64,000 bases of DNA from Yes71-27 sp040758635 (lineage in GTDB: Bacteria; Bacillota; Desulfotomaculia; Desulfotomaculales; Ammonificaceae): NCBI GenBank assembly GCA_040758635.1, contig JBFLVI010000006.1:9466-73465 (forward strand), written 5' to 3'. The position numbers and the translations under genes are program-made. How positions within the stretch are numbered: the stretch's first letter is position 1; every line of letters begins with the position of its first letter. Below the pieces are notes generated by a model that saw only the letters and a list, made by a program, of their open reading frames with translations, was not told the origin of the DNA and did not search any database. Shown piece after piece: positions 1-7,704 of the stretch.

Positions 1-35
1 ACCAGGGAGTTTTCTGCGGGCCAGGGTTAAATTTA

Positions 36-150
36 GAGGCAAGAGGCAAGAAGTCGGAGGTTAGAAGATTGCGTGGGAATTCGCGGGGCGAATTCCTGCT
101 TTATTTTTATTTTCTCGTGCAATATTATGGATTCTAGATTTCTAAAAATC
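36..150. repeat. GAATTCGC-core palindromic repeat, copy 1
   Basis: The perfect hairpin GGAATTCGC-GGG-GCGAATTCC lies at 76-96. It is preceded by AAGTCGGAGGTTAGAAG-type sequence (50-68) and followed by an AT-rich stretch with ATTCTAGATTTCTAA (131-145), which resembles the opposite arm. The same 9-bp arms recur exactly at 4043-4065, and a shorter version occurs at 9198-9214. It sits directly upstream of rimO, so it could affect the transcript leader, but no function is visible. Confidence 0.6.
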
Positions 151-173
151 TTGCATCAAAGGGGTTCTCCGAT

Positions 174-1499
174 TTGCTTTACGTGGGTGCGATCAGCCTG
201 GGGTGTGCAAAGAACCGGACTGACACCGAAGTGATGCTCGGTCTCTTGGGTGCGGCCGGGTACGGTGTTACGGCCGACCTCGAAACGGCGGACGTGCTGG
301 TGGTCAACACCTGCGCCTTCATCACGGCGGCGCAGCGCGAGTCGGTGAACACCGTCCTGGAGGCGGGCCGGTACAAGGAGCAGGGGCGCTTCCGGACGCT
401 CGTCGTTGCGGGTTGCCTGGTTGAGCGGCACGGCGCGGTTTTGCTGCGGGAAATACCCGAGATTGACGGCCTCCTCGGGACGGGGAAAGTTGACGGAATA
501 GCGGCGGTGGTGGCGGGAGCCCTGAAGGGAGAGAAACCGGTGGCGCTGGGGGACCCCGGTTTTGTTTCCGGTTTGGAACCCCGGTTCTTGACGACACCGC
601 CGTACACGGCCTACCTGAAACTTGCCGAGGGGTGCAGCAACCGCTGCAGTTTCTGCATCATCCCTGCCCTGAGGGGGCGGTACCGTAGCCGCCGGCGGGA
701 GGATATTCTGGCGGAGGCGGCGCTTCTGTCCGCCCGCGGCGTAAGGGAACTGGTCCTGGTGGCTCAGGACACCACCAGATGGGGCCTGGATCTTTACGGG
801 CGGGCGGAGTTGCCCGGACTGTTGCGGGAACTGGCGCGGCTTGACGGTGTCCGCTGGATCCGGCTGCTTTACGCATACCCTACGGGTATTTCGGATGAGC
901 TTCTGACCACCCTGGCGGAAGAGGAAAAAGTCTGCCGGTACCTCGACCTCCCGCTCCAGCACGTTCGGTCCTGTCTTCTGAAGAAGATGAACCGCCCGGT
1001 CATTGACGTGGGGGGACTTGTCAGGCGGGTGCGGGAGGCGGTTCCCGGGATCACGCTCCGGACGACGTTTATCGTTGGCTTTCCGGGCGAAACGGCGGCC
1101 GATTTCACCGCCCTCGAAGCGGCGGTGCGGGAGCTGGCGTTTGACCGCACCGGGGTTTTCGCGTACTCGCGCGAGGAAGGAACGCCCGCGGCTGCGCTCC
1201 CGGAACAGGTGCCGTGGCGGGTGAAGCAGGAACGGCTCAGGCGCCTGCGGGCGGCGGCGCGGGAGGTCTCGCTGGAGCGCAACCGCCGCCTGGTCGGCCA
1301 CGAGGTGCTGGTCCTGACAGAGGGCGCGCGCGGGCGCTTTTTCTACGGGCGCAGCGAGGCCGATGCGCCGGAGGTCGACGGTAGCGTTTATTTTACTGCA
1401 TCCCGGCCGGTGGCGGCGGGGGAGTTCGTGCGCGTTCGGATCACCCGGGCCAGAACCTACGACCTGGTGGGCGAGTGTGTAGAACCTGAGCTTTGCTAA
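174..1499 (+). CDS. rimO: Ribosomal protein S12 methylthiotransferase RimO
   Basis: Radical-SAM methylthiotransferase that adds a methylthio group to the conserved aspartate of ribosomal protein S12. The 441-residue protein has the family architecture. An N-terminal UPF0004 domain carries the cluster ligands C11, C47 and C81. The radical-SAM CxxxCxxC is C154/C158/C161 (CSNRCSFC), and a C-terminal TRAM-like domain begins near residue 375. The start is TTG at 174, preceded by AAAGGGG (158-164); the next in-frame starts would cut into the N-terminal domain. The TRAM domain and the S12-type sequence around SLGCAKNRTDTE favour RimO over the tRNA enzyme MiaB. It appears monocistronic, with a likely terminator about 130 bases downstream. 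Confidence 0.93.
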   Translation: MLYVGAISLGCAKNRTDTEVMLGLLGAAGYGVTADLETADVLVVNTCAFITAAQRESVNTVLEAGRYKEQGRFRTLVVAGCLVERHGAVLLREIPEIDGLLGTGKVDGIAAVVAGALKGEKPVALGDPGFVSGLEPRFLTTPPYTAYLKLAEGCSNRCSFCIIPALRGRYRSRRREDILAEAALLSARGVRELVLVAQDTTRWGLDLYGRAELPGLLRELARLDGVRWIRLLYAYPTGISDELLTTLAEEEKVCRYLDLPLQHVRSCLLKKMNRPVIDVGGLVRRVREAVPGITLRTTFIVGFPGETAADFTALEAAVRELAFDRTGVFAYSREEGTPAAALPEQVPWRVKQERLRRLRAAAREVSLERNRRLVGHEVLVLTEGARGRFFYGRSEADAPEVDGSVYFTASRPVAAGEFVRVRITRARTYDLVGECVEPELC

Positions 1500-1626
1500 A
1501 AAACAAGCTCAGACTCCCTTCAACTTCCAAATTCTCACCTCCCCTTCCCCGTTGTCCGGGAGGTCTTTGCGGCAGCTGTGCGAGGGGGAAAGTAGCGAAT
1601 TCCAGAAGTTCCATAAGGAAAAGAAC

Positions 1627-1668
1627 CTGCACCCTGTGCTATAATCTACGGGTGCAGTCCTTCTTTTT
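1627..1668 (+). terminator. Probable rho-independent terminator of rimO
   Basis: Perfect 8-bp stem CTGCACCC (1627-1634) / GGGTGCAG (1650-1657) with a 15-nt loop, followed by a T-rich tract (1658-1668). The long loop lowers confidence. The loop also contains TATAAT, without a good -35 at the proper distance. Confidence 0.5.
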
Positions 1669-1684
1669 GGGGTAATTAATTCAG

Positions 1685-1812
1685 GCGCCCCGCGGGGCGC
1701 GGCTAAAGCTTGCGCATAGCGCCATGACCAGTCACTCGGGCCGAATCCTCACGTACCTCTAAGTACGCTCCGGTTCGTCCCTCGTGGCTTCCGCGCTCTG
1801 CTTGCTTTAGCC
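1685..1812. repeat. Inverted-repeat intergenic element downstream of rimO
   Basis: This covers most of the 372-base gap 1500-1871. A perfect 16-bp palindrome (1685-1700) is followed by a 112-bp unit bounded by GGCTAAAGC (1701-1709) and GCTTTAGCC (1804-1812). Inside is a small dyad, CGTAC (1752-1756) / GTACG (1763-1767). No ORF of plausible coding character is present. It looks like a REP- or MITE-type palindromic unit; a second copy was not found in this window. Confidence 0.5.
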
Positions 1813-1871
1813 TGGCGTTCCGTAAGTGTGATGTGACAGGCTGAATAGTTACTTTTGGGGAGTGATTACGG

Positions 1872-2420
1872 GTGGTCTGGCAAGGCTTGCAGCTCAAAGC
1901 GGTGCTCGTTGCCCTGGCGATCGGCCTCGTTTGCCTTTTCGGCGGGCAGTGGCTTTACAACAAGTACGGCTACCAGCAGTCGCTCCAGCAGGCACTTGCA
2001 GCGCAGCCGCAGGTGGCGGATTTCAAGCTGGAAGAGCGGAGCGATCAGCTTGTGATTACTGTGCGTCTGCGCGACCCCGGGAATCTGCAGCTCACTTACA
2101 AGGAGTTGAGGCGGGCCGTAGGTGAAGCGCTGGGGAGCCGTCCTTTCGTACTCGAGTTGACGGACAACCGTGACGCTGCTCTTGAAGAGGCGTTTTACCG
2201 GAGCCAGTTCGCCATTTACCAGGCGTTTGTTCAGGGTTCTTTTGAAGAAATGGAGCAAGAGGTTAACGCGCACGCCCGGGCGGCGGGAGCCCAGGCGCGG
2301 CTTTACCTGGACAGCGAGAATCTCTACCTGACCCTGAGCAAGGGCGACAGGTTCCTGGTCGCGGTCATCCCCCGCAACCCGCCCCAGGCAGCCCCAGGAG
2401 GTGTGAATCCCGGTGCATAA
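1872..2420 (+). CDS. Membrane-anchored protein of unknown function, partner of FtsH-like protease
   Basis: The 182-residue protein is not one I can assign to a named family. It has one N-terminal membrane segment (about residues 8-28, rich in L, A, V and G) followed by a soluble domain of mixed charge. There are no cysteines or recognisable catalytic motifs in the soluble part, and a Pro/Ala-rich tail (PPQAAPGG) ends it. The start is GTG at 1872 after TTTGGGGAG. Its last 8 bases overlap the start of the FtsH-like gene, so the two are translationally coupled. This suggests a regulator, adaptor or substrate of that protease (inference from position only). Confidence 0.7.
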   Translation: MVWQGLQLKAVLVALAIGLVCLFGGQWLYNKYGYQQSLQQALAAQPQVADFKLEERSDQLVITVRLRDPGNLQLTYKELRRAVGEALGSRPFVLELTDNRDAALEEAFYRSQFAIYQAFVQGSFEEMEQEVNAHARAAGAQARLYLDSENLYLTLSKGDRFLVAVIPRNPPQAAPGGVNPGA

Positions 2421-3885
2421 AGAACTCGGTTTGGGATTTGGCACTGCCCTCGTGATCTTTTTGCTGGTCAGCGGTTACAACATCGGTCCGCTCGTGCTCT
2501 TGGGCGCGGCTGCGGCCGCTTTCTATTACTTTGTGCGGGTTAAAGGGGTCGTGAAGAACTTTGTCGTCAACGACGGCAACGAGGAGAGCCGGATCTCGTT
2601 TGCCGATGTGGGGGGACAGGCGACGGCGATTAAAGAGTTACGCGAGGCGCTCGATTTTATCAAACACCACCACTACGCCAAGCGTCTGGGTATCCGGCCC
2701 TTGAAGGGCCTGCTTTTGACCGGGCCTCCGGGAACCGGTAAAACCTTGCTCGCGCGGGCCGCGGCCAGTTACACCGACGCCGTCTTTGTGTCGGCAAGCG
2801 GGTCCGAGTTCGTGGAGATGTACGCCGGCGTGGGGGCGCAGCGGGTGCGGCAGCTTTTCCGGACGGCGCGGGAAAGGGCCCGGCAGACCGGAAAAAGCAA
2901 CGCGATCATCTTTATTGACGAGATTGACGTCCTGGGGTCGCGCCGGGGCAAGGTCACCAGTCATCTCGAGTACGACCAGACCCTCAACCAGTTGCTGGTG
3001 GAGATGGACGGGATCAAGGCGGACGAAGCGGTGCACCTGCTGGTGGTGGCAGCGACGAACCGGGCGGATCTTCTGGACCCTGCTCTTTTGCGCCCCGGCC
3101 GGTTCGACCGTCAGGTGCGCGTGGAGCTGCCGGACCGCGAGGGGCGGCTGGAGATCCTACGGTTGCACACGCGGAACAAGCCGTTGGCGGCGGACGTAGA
3201 CCTGGCAGCGGTCGCGCGGGAAACTTTCGGTTTTTCCGGGGCCCACCTGGAAAGCCTGGCGAACGAGGCGGCGATTCTGGCGATGCGGGAAGAGACGCAG
3301 GAAATCCACCACCGCCACTTTGTAGAGGCTGTGGAGAAGGTGCTGCTGGGCGACAGGCTCGACAGGCGGCCGATGCGGGACGAACTGTGGCGGATCGCGG
3401 TCCACGAGACCGGACACGCCTTGTTGAGCGAATTGACCCGGCCGGGTTCGGTCACCACTCTTACGGTCACGCCCCGGGGGAGCACGCTCGGCTATCTGCG
3501 CCAGAAAAGTGAAAACGATAACTACCTCTATACCGAGGAGCAACTCCAGGATCGGCTTTCGGTTTTGCTGGCCGGGGCGGTCGCGGAAGAAATCATACTT
3601 GGAAGCCGCAGCACGGGAGCAACAAACGATTTCGAGCAGGCGGTACTCACGGCGGAAACGATGGTGCGGGCCGGGATGTCCCAGCTCGGAGTGGTTGCAC
3701 TCGACGAGCTTCCCGACGATGTGTGGCACCAGGAGCTTTCCCGGCTGCTCAGGTGCCAGGAGGAACGGGTAAGGGCTTACCTGCAGTCGAAAAAAGAGCT
3801 GGTTACCCGGGTCGCGGAGCGGCTGCTGCTTGAGGAACGCCTTTCGGGAGAAGCATTCCGGTCAATGCTCGAAGGCAGTTCCTAA
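2413..3885 (+). CDS. Compact FtsH-like AAA+ membrane zinc protease
   Basis: ATP-dependent membrane metalloprotease related to FtsH. Two closely spaced hydrophobic segments (about 9-22 and 25-42) are joined by only a few residues, so the usual 70-90 residue extracytoplasmic domain of FtsH is missing; total length is 490 against about 600-650. The AAA domain has Walker A GPPGTGKT (104-111), Walker B IIFIDEID (165-172) and the SRH segment AATNRADLLDPALLRPGR (213-230). The peptidase domain has HETGH (331-335) and the third zinc ligand D406 in TGATNDFEQA, so it should be active. AGGAGG (2396-2401) serves the GTG start at 2413. It is coupled to the upstream membrane protein. A canonical full-length FtsH is presumably encoded elsewhere. 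Confidence 0.9.
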   Translation: MHKELGLGFGTALVIFLLVSGYNIGPLVLLGAAAAAFYYFVRVKGVVKNFVVNDGNEESRISFADVGGQATAIKELREALDFIKHHHYAKRLGIRPLKGLLLTGPPGTGKTLLARAAASYTDAVFVSASGSEFVEMYAGVGAQRVRQLFRTARERARQTGKSNAIIFIDEIDVLGSRRGKVTSHLEYDQTLNQLLVEMDGIKADEAVHLLVVAATNRADLLDPALLRPGRFDRQVRVELPDREGRLEILRLHTRNKPLAADVDLAAVARETFGFSGAHLESLANEAAILAMREETQEIHHRHFVEAVEKVLLGDRLDRRPMRDELWRIAVHETGHALLSELTRPGSVTTLTVTPRGSTLGYLRQKSENDNYLYTEEQLQDRLSVLLAGAVAEEIILGSRSTGATNDFEQAVLTAETMVRAGMSQLGVVALDELPDDVWHQELSRLLRCQEERVRAYLQSKKELVTRVAERLLLEERLSGEAFRSMLEGSS

Positions 3886-3888
3886 AGC

Positions 3889-4137
3889 CTCCTGCTATGG
3901 AGTGTTGCAAAATTCTAACTTTTCGAGAAATAGGGTCATCTATCTACGACACGATAGTTTTAGCAAAAAGCCCGGAGACCGCGAAAAACAACCCAGCATT
4001 TTGGAGGTTAGAGGTAGGAGGTTGGAAGTGAGAATTCTTGAGGGAATTCGCCTATAGCGAATTCCTACCATAAATTCTAACCTCTAACTTCTCACCTCTC
4101 ACTTTCATTTTGGCAGGCGAGGTTTGGAAAGCGGTCT
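3889..4137 (+). ncRNA. Candidate structured leader element, copy A (upstream of cinA)
   Basis: This fills most of the 396-base gap between the protease and cinA. It begins with a CTCC/GGAG hairpin (3889-3902) and has a 42-base block (3957-3998) that matches 35466-35507 at 37 of 42 positions, with all five differences transitions. A 26-base block (4112-4137) matches 35588-35613 at 24 of 26. The two blocks pair through AGACCGC (3976-3982) and GCGGTCT (4131-4137). The 113 bases between the blocks carry the GAATTCGC-type repeat. I do not recognise a known riboswitch. It may be a cis-acting RNA or part of a mobile repeat. Confidence 0.45.
4001..4110. repeat. GAATTCGC-core palindromic repeat, copy 2
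   Basis: Core hairpin GGAATTCGC (4043-4051) / GCGAATTCC (4057-4065), with arms identical to copy 1. It is surrounded by a longer imperfect inverted repeat of AGAGGTTAGAAGT-like sequence: GGAGGTTAGAGGT around 4003-4015 against TAACCTCTAACTTCTCACC around 4078-4096. It is inserted in, or forms, the variable arm of the structured leader element at 3889-4137. Confidence 0.65.
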
Positions 4138-4281
4138 GCTGGACCTCAAGCCAGTCGCTTGCAGTTACTTGCGCGAATATTGCGGGGAGGGAAATTTTCG
4201 CCGCAGCCCCGGAAGGGATTTGCCCCGCCCCCGCGAATAATATCAAGTGAAATAAATTACTAACTCGCAGGGTGGTTCTCA

Positions 4282-5550
4282 ATGCGGGCGGAAATAGTCT
4301 TCACCGGGACGGAATTGCTTTTGGGGCAGATCCTGAACACCCACGCTCAGTATCTCGGCCAGAAGCTTTCGGACCTGGGGATCAAGATTTCCCGGCACAC
4401 CACGGTTGGCGACAACTCGGAGGAACTTGTTCAGGCCATCCGCGAAGCACTCCAGCGGGCGGACCTGATTATCACCACCGGCGGGCTGGGCCCCACAACG
4501 GACGACCTCACCATGGGTGCGGTGGGGGCTACCCTGGGGCTGCCGCTCGTCCTCAACACCACCGTACTTTCCTGGATCGAAGAGTACTTTACGAAGATCG
4601 GCCGGGCGATGCCGGAGAACATCACCCGGCAGGCTTATTTCCCTGCGGGGGCCACGATTTTACCCAACCCTGCGGGGACGGCGCCCGGCTGCATCATTGA
4701 GAAAGAAGGTAAGACAGTGGTGGTTTTGCCGGGGCCGCCGCGGGAACTGATACCGATGTTCGAAGAACACGTAGTTCCTTTTTTGAGCAAGAAGGTCGGC
4801 CGGGAAGGCGTTTTGAAATTCCGGGTCCTGAAGCTGACAGGGATTGCCGAATACGCTGCGCAGGAGCGGCTCCAGGACCTGGACAGCCGGGAAAACCCGC
4901 GGATCGGTTATATCGTCAAGCCGGGGGAGGTCCATATCCGGGTTACGGCCCAGGGACGGGATGACAGTGAAGCAGAGCGGTTGGTGGAGGAGATGGTGGC
5001 CAAAATCGAGGACCGTCTTGGCGACTACATCTTTGCCTGCGATGAAGAGGAAATCGAAGCAAAGGTGGGGGCGCTTCTGGCGGCACGGGGCTACGACATC
5101 GCCACTGCGGAGTCCTGTACTGCCGGGCTGGTGGCGGCGCGGCTGACAGAAGTCCCCGGAAGCTCCGAGTATTTTGCAGGCGGTGTGGTCGCCTACGCAA
5201 ACGCAGTCAAGGAGAAGGTTTTGGGGGTGCCGGCGGCGGTTCTGCGGGAACGCGGGGCCGTGAGCCGCGCAGCGGCAGCGGCGATGGCGGAAGGGATTAA
5301 GAGGTTGCTGGGCACCGCCATTGGCGTGGGGGTCACCGGCATCGCCGGGCCGGGCGGGGGGACGCCCCGGAAACCGGTGGGCCTCGTCTACATCGCGGTG
5401 GCCACGCCCGGGGGGACGGAAGTAAGGGAGTTCCATTTCCCCGGCAGGCGCTTTGCGGTCCGGCAGGGAGCGGTGAATGCCGCTTTAAAGATGGTGCACG
5501 ATTTCATCGTGCGGGAGAAGAAACAGTCCGGGCCCGGCCCCGGGCCTTAA
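4282..5550 (+). CDS. cinA: CinA-family protein (nicotinamide-nucleotide amidohydrolase PncC domain)
   Basis: 422 residues, the normal two-domain length. The N-terminal half is the MoaB/MogA-like molybdopterin-binding fold found in CinA (TGTELLLGQ near residue 9 and TTGGLGPTTDD near 66). The C-terminal half is the PncC-type nicotinamide-mononucleotide deamidase, with AESCTAGLVA and the GVTGIAGPGGG loop. The family recycles pyridine nucleotides, and the N-terminal domain can act as an ADP-ribose pyrophosphatase. The start is ATG at 4282 after AGGGTGG. In many clostridia cinA neighbours rimO or recA; here it follows the rimO/protease block. A terminator overlaps its stop codon. Confidence 0.92.
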   Translation: MRAEIVFTGTELLLGQILNTHAQYLGQKLSDLGIKISRHTTVGDNSEELVQAIREALQRADLIITTGGLGPTTDDLTMGAVGATLGLPLVLNTTVLSWIEEYFTKIGRAMPENITRQAYFPAGATILPNPAGTAPGCIIEKEGKTVVVLPGPPRELIPMFEEHVVPFLSKKVGREGVLKFRVLKLTGIAEYAAQERLQDLDSRENPRIGYIVKPGEVHIRVTAQGRDDSEAERLVEEMVAKIEDRLGDYIFACDEEEIEAKVGALLAARGYDIATAESCTAGLVAARLTEVPGSSEYFAGGVVAYANAVKEKVLGVPAAVLRERGAVSRAAAAAMAEGIKRLLGTAIGVGVTGIAGPGGGTPRKPVGLVYIAVATPGGTEVREFHFPGRRFAVRQGAVNAALKMVHDFIVREKKQSGPGPGP

Positions 5551-5590
5551 GATTTCCGGCTCGAGTACCGGGGCCGGCCTGTTTTTTTTT
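5534..5590 (+). terminator. Rho-independent terminator of cinA
   Basis: GC stem CCGGCCCC (5534-5541) / GGGGCCGG (5570-5577) followed by an uninterrupted T tract from 5582. The left arm lies within the last codons of cinA. Confidence 0.8.
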
Positions 5591-5648
5591 CGGTTCCGGC
5601 CCCGGTCGGACGAGGCCGGGCGGCCAGAAAAGGCAGCAGAAGAAGGTA

Positions 5649-5678
5649 TTGTTAAAGTTCCGGCAAATTTGATATAAT
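5649..5678 (+). promoter_or_regulatory. SigA-type promoter of gatCAB
   Basis: TTGTTA (5649-5654), an 18-base spacer and TATAAT (5673-5678). It lies about 30 bases upstream of the gatC start and directly after the cinA terminator. Confidence 0.75.
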
Positions 5679-5707
5679 TTGCTGTGGTTTTCAAGGAGGC
5701 GGTGTGG

Positions 5708-5989
5708 ATGATCACCCGCGAAGATGTGGAGCACGTGGCGCTCCTGGCACGCTTGGAACTCAGCGAGGAAGAAAAACAGGTTTACACCGAACAGCTGGGC
5801 AAAATCCTGGAATACGCCTCTGTTTTAAACGAGCTCGACACGGAAGACGTGCCGCCGCTGGCACACGTTTTGCCGCTCCAGAACGTTTTCCGGGCGGACG
5901 AGGTAAAAGCGCGTCTCGATCCAGAAACGGTCTTGAAACATGCTCCCGACAGGGAGGATAAGCACTTCCGTGTCCCGCGCCTGGTTTAG
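5708..5989 (+). CDS. gatC: Asp-tRNA(Asn)/Glu-tRNA(Gln) amidotransferase subunit C
   Basis: Small subunit of the GatCAB complex, which amidates mischarged Glu-tRNA(Gln) or Asp-tRNA(Asn) and stabilises GatA. The 93-residue protein starts MITREDVEHVALLARLEL, the conserved GatC N terminus, and contains the LDTEDVPPLAHV loop. ATG at 5708 is chosen over an upstream in-frame start because AAGGAGG (5693-5699) lies 8 bases before it. It is followed by a 244-base spacer before gatA. Confidence 0.95.
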   Translation: MITREDVEHVALLARLELSEEEKQVYTEQLGKILEYASVLNELDTEDVPPLAHVLPLQNVFRADEVKARLDPETVLKHAPDREDKHFRVPRLV

Positions 5990-6233
5990 TGTTTACCGCG
6001 ACCGGCGAAGGCCTCGGGAACGTTTTCCCGGAAGAAACGGCCCCTGGTAAATGCACCCGGTGCTGGATCAAGTCTGGCGGACTTCTTCCCTTTTTCGAAT
6101 TCGACCGAATTGGGGAGTGTGACTCGAATAGGGAACGCTTTTTGGAACAAGGGAAAAGGTCAAAGGTACTTTTCCTGCACTTCCGACATCCGGTGTCTGA
6201 CGACCGACATCTGCTTTTAAGGAGGGACCGGTT

Positions 6234-7688
6234 TTGGACCTCTGCTTTCAGCCGGCCCACGAACTCGGCCGGCTTCTGCGGGAAAAGAAGGTTTCGGCGG
6301 TGGAACTGACAGGTGCGGTTTATTCCCGCATTGACGCCGTCGAAAGCCGGGTGAAGGCCTACCTTTTGACGTTGAAAGAGGAGGCGCTGAACCAGGCGCG
6401 GGCCGTGGATGCAGCACTGGCCGCCGGTGAAGAACTGCCTCCCCTGGCGGGGATACCCCTGGCGGTCAAAGACAACATCTGCCTCCACGGCGTGGAAACC
6501 ACCTGCGCGTCAAAGATATTGAAGGGGTTCATTCCTCCTTACGATGCAACGGTGATCGAGCGGCTCAAGGAGCAGCGCGTGGTTTTCACCGGCAAGACCA
6601 ATATGGACGAGTTTGCGATGGGTTCTTCCACTGAAAACTCGGGCTTTTATCCCACCGCCAACCCCTGGAACCTGGAGCGGGTTCCGGGCGGCTCCAGCGG
6701 GGGTTCGGCAGCGGCGGTGGCCGCGGGGGAGGCGGTGCTGGCCCTGGGTTCGGATACGGGCGGTTCGATCCGGCAGCCCGCTTCCTTCTGCGGGGTGGTG
6801 GGGCTGAAACCGACTTACGGGCTGGTCTCCCGGTACGGATTGGTGGCGTTTGCTTCCTCGCTCGACCAGATCGGACCCATCACCCGGGATGTCCGCGACT
6901 GCGCCCTGCTGCTCAACGCTATTGCCGGCCACGATCCGCGGGACTCCACTTCGGCCCCGCAAGAGGTTCCGGACTACACGGAATTTTTGGTGCCGCATGT
7001 CAAAGGTTTTCGGATCGGCATCCCGCGGGAGTACGTGGGGGAAGGGATCGCCCCGGAGGTGCGGGCGGTCCTGAACCGCGTGGTGGAGCTTCTGGAGGGA
7101 ATGGGTGTACAAGTGGAGGAGACGTCGCTTCCCCACGTCCGGTATTCGCTGCCCGCGTACTACCTTATTGCTCCGGCGGAAGCGTCTTCAAATCTCGCGC
7201 GCTATGACGGGGTGCGGTACGGCCTGCGGGTGCCGGCGGAGGACGTCGTCACCATGTACAAAAAGACCCGTAGCCAGGGTTTCGGGGCCGAGGTGAAGCG
7301 GCGGGTCATGCTCGGCACCTACGCCCTTTCGGCGGGTTACTACGACGCTTACTACCTTAAGGCCCTCAAGGTGCGCACGCTCATCCGGCGTGATTTCGAC
7401 GAGGCTTTCAAGCGGTTCGACCTGATTCTTTCGCCGACGGCGCCGACGCCGGCCTTCAAGATCGGAGAAAAGGTCGCTGACCCGCTGGCGATGTACCTTT
7501 CCGATATCTTTACGCTGGCGGTCAACCTGGCGGGCGTACCGGCGATATCGGTGCCGGGCGGGTTTGCCGGGCACCTGCCGGTGGGCGTCCAGTTCATCGG
7601 GCCTCCTTTTGCTGAGGGGCAGCTTTTCCGGGTGGCTTATGCACTGGAGCAGGAGACCGGTCTGGCGGCGAAGCGGCCCGCATTGTGA
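6234..7688 (+). CDS. gatA: Glutamyl-tRNA(Gln) amidotransferase subunit A
   Basis: Amidase subunit of GatCAB that releases ammonia from glutamine for transamidation. The 484 residues include the amidase signature GGSSGGSAAAVAAGE, the catalytic lysine in AVKDN (about residue 78) and the Ser-cisSer-Lys serine in SDTGGSIRQPA. The start codon is TTG at 6234, 8 bases after AAGGAGG (6219-6225). The 244-base gap from gatC has no plausible gene. It contains a small dyad-rich stretch near 6095-6215 (TTCGAATTCGACCGAATT and repeated GACATC words) that resembles the dispersed repeats elsewhere in the window. gatB follows 16 bases downstream. Confidence 0.95.
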   Translation: MDLCFQPAHELGRLLREKKVSAVELTGAVYSRIDAVESRVKAYLLTLKEEALNQARAVDAALAAGEELPPLAGIPLAVKDNICLHGVETTCASKILKGFIPPYDATVIERLKEQRVVFTGKTNMDEFAMGSSTENSGFYPTANPWNLERVPGGSSGGSAAAVAAGEAVLALGSDTGGSIRQPASFCGVVGLKPTYGLVSRYGLVAFASSLDQIGPITRDVRDCALLLNAIAGHDPRDSTSAPQEVPDYTEFLVPHVKGFRIGIPREYVGEGIAPEVRAVLNRVVELLEGMGVQVEETSLPHVRYSLPAYYLIAPAEASSNLARYDGVRYGLRVPAEDVVTMYKKTRSQGFGAEVKRRVMLGTYALSAGYYDAYYLKALKVRTLIRRDFDEAFKRFDLILSPTAPTPAFKIGEKVADPLAMYLSDIFTLAVNLAGVPAISVPGGFAGHLPVGVQFIGPPFAEGQLFRVAYALEQETGLAAKRPAL

Positions 7689-7704
7689 GGAAGGCAGGGA
7701 GACG

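Noticed and set aside
156..1301. Long minus-strand open frame opposite rimO
   Set aside because: Pro/Arg-rich translation typical of the antisense of GC-rich coding DNA; rimO on the plus strand explains the region. The same applies to the many long antisense frames opposite gatB, nuoL, the DsrK-like genes and the cob genes.
1640..1645. TATAAT as a promoter for the gene at 1872
   Set aside because: No -35-like hexamer at 16-18 bases upstream, and the sequence lies in the loop of the likely rimO terminator.
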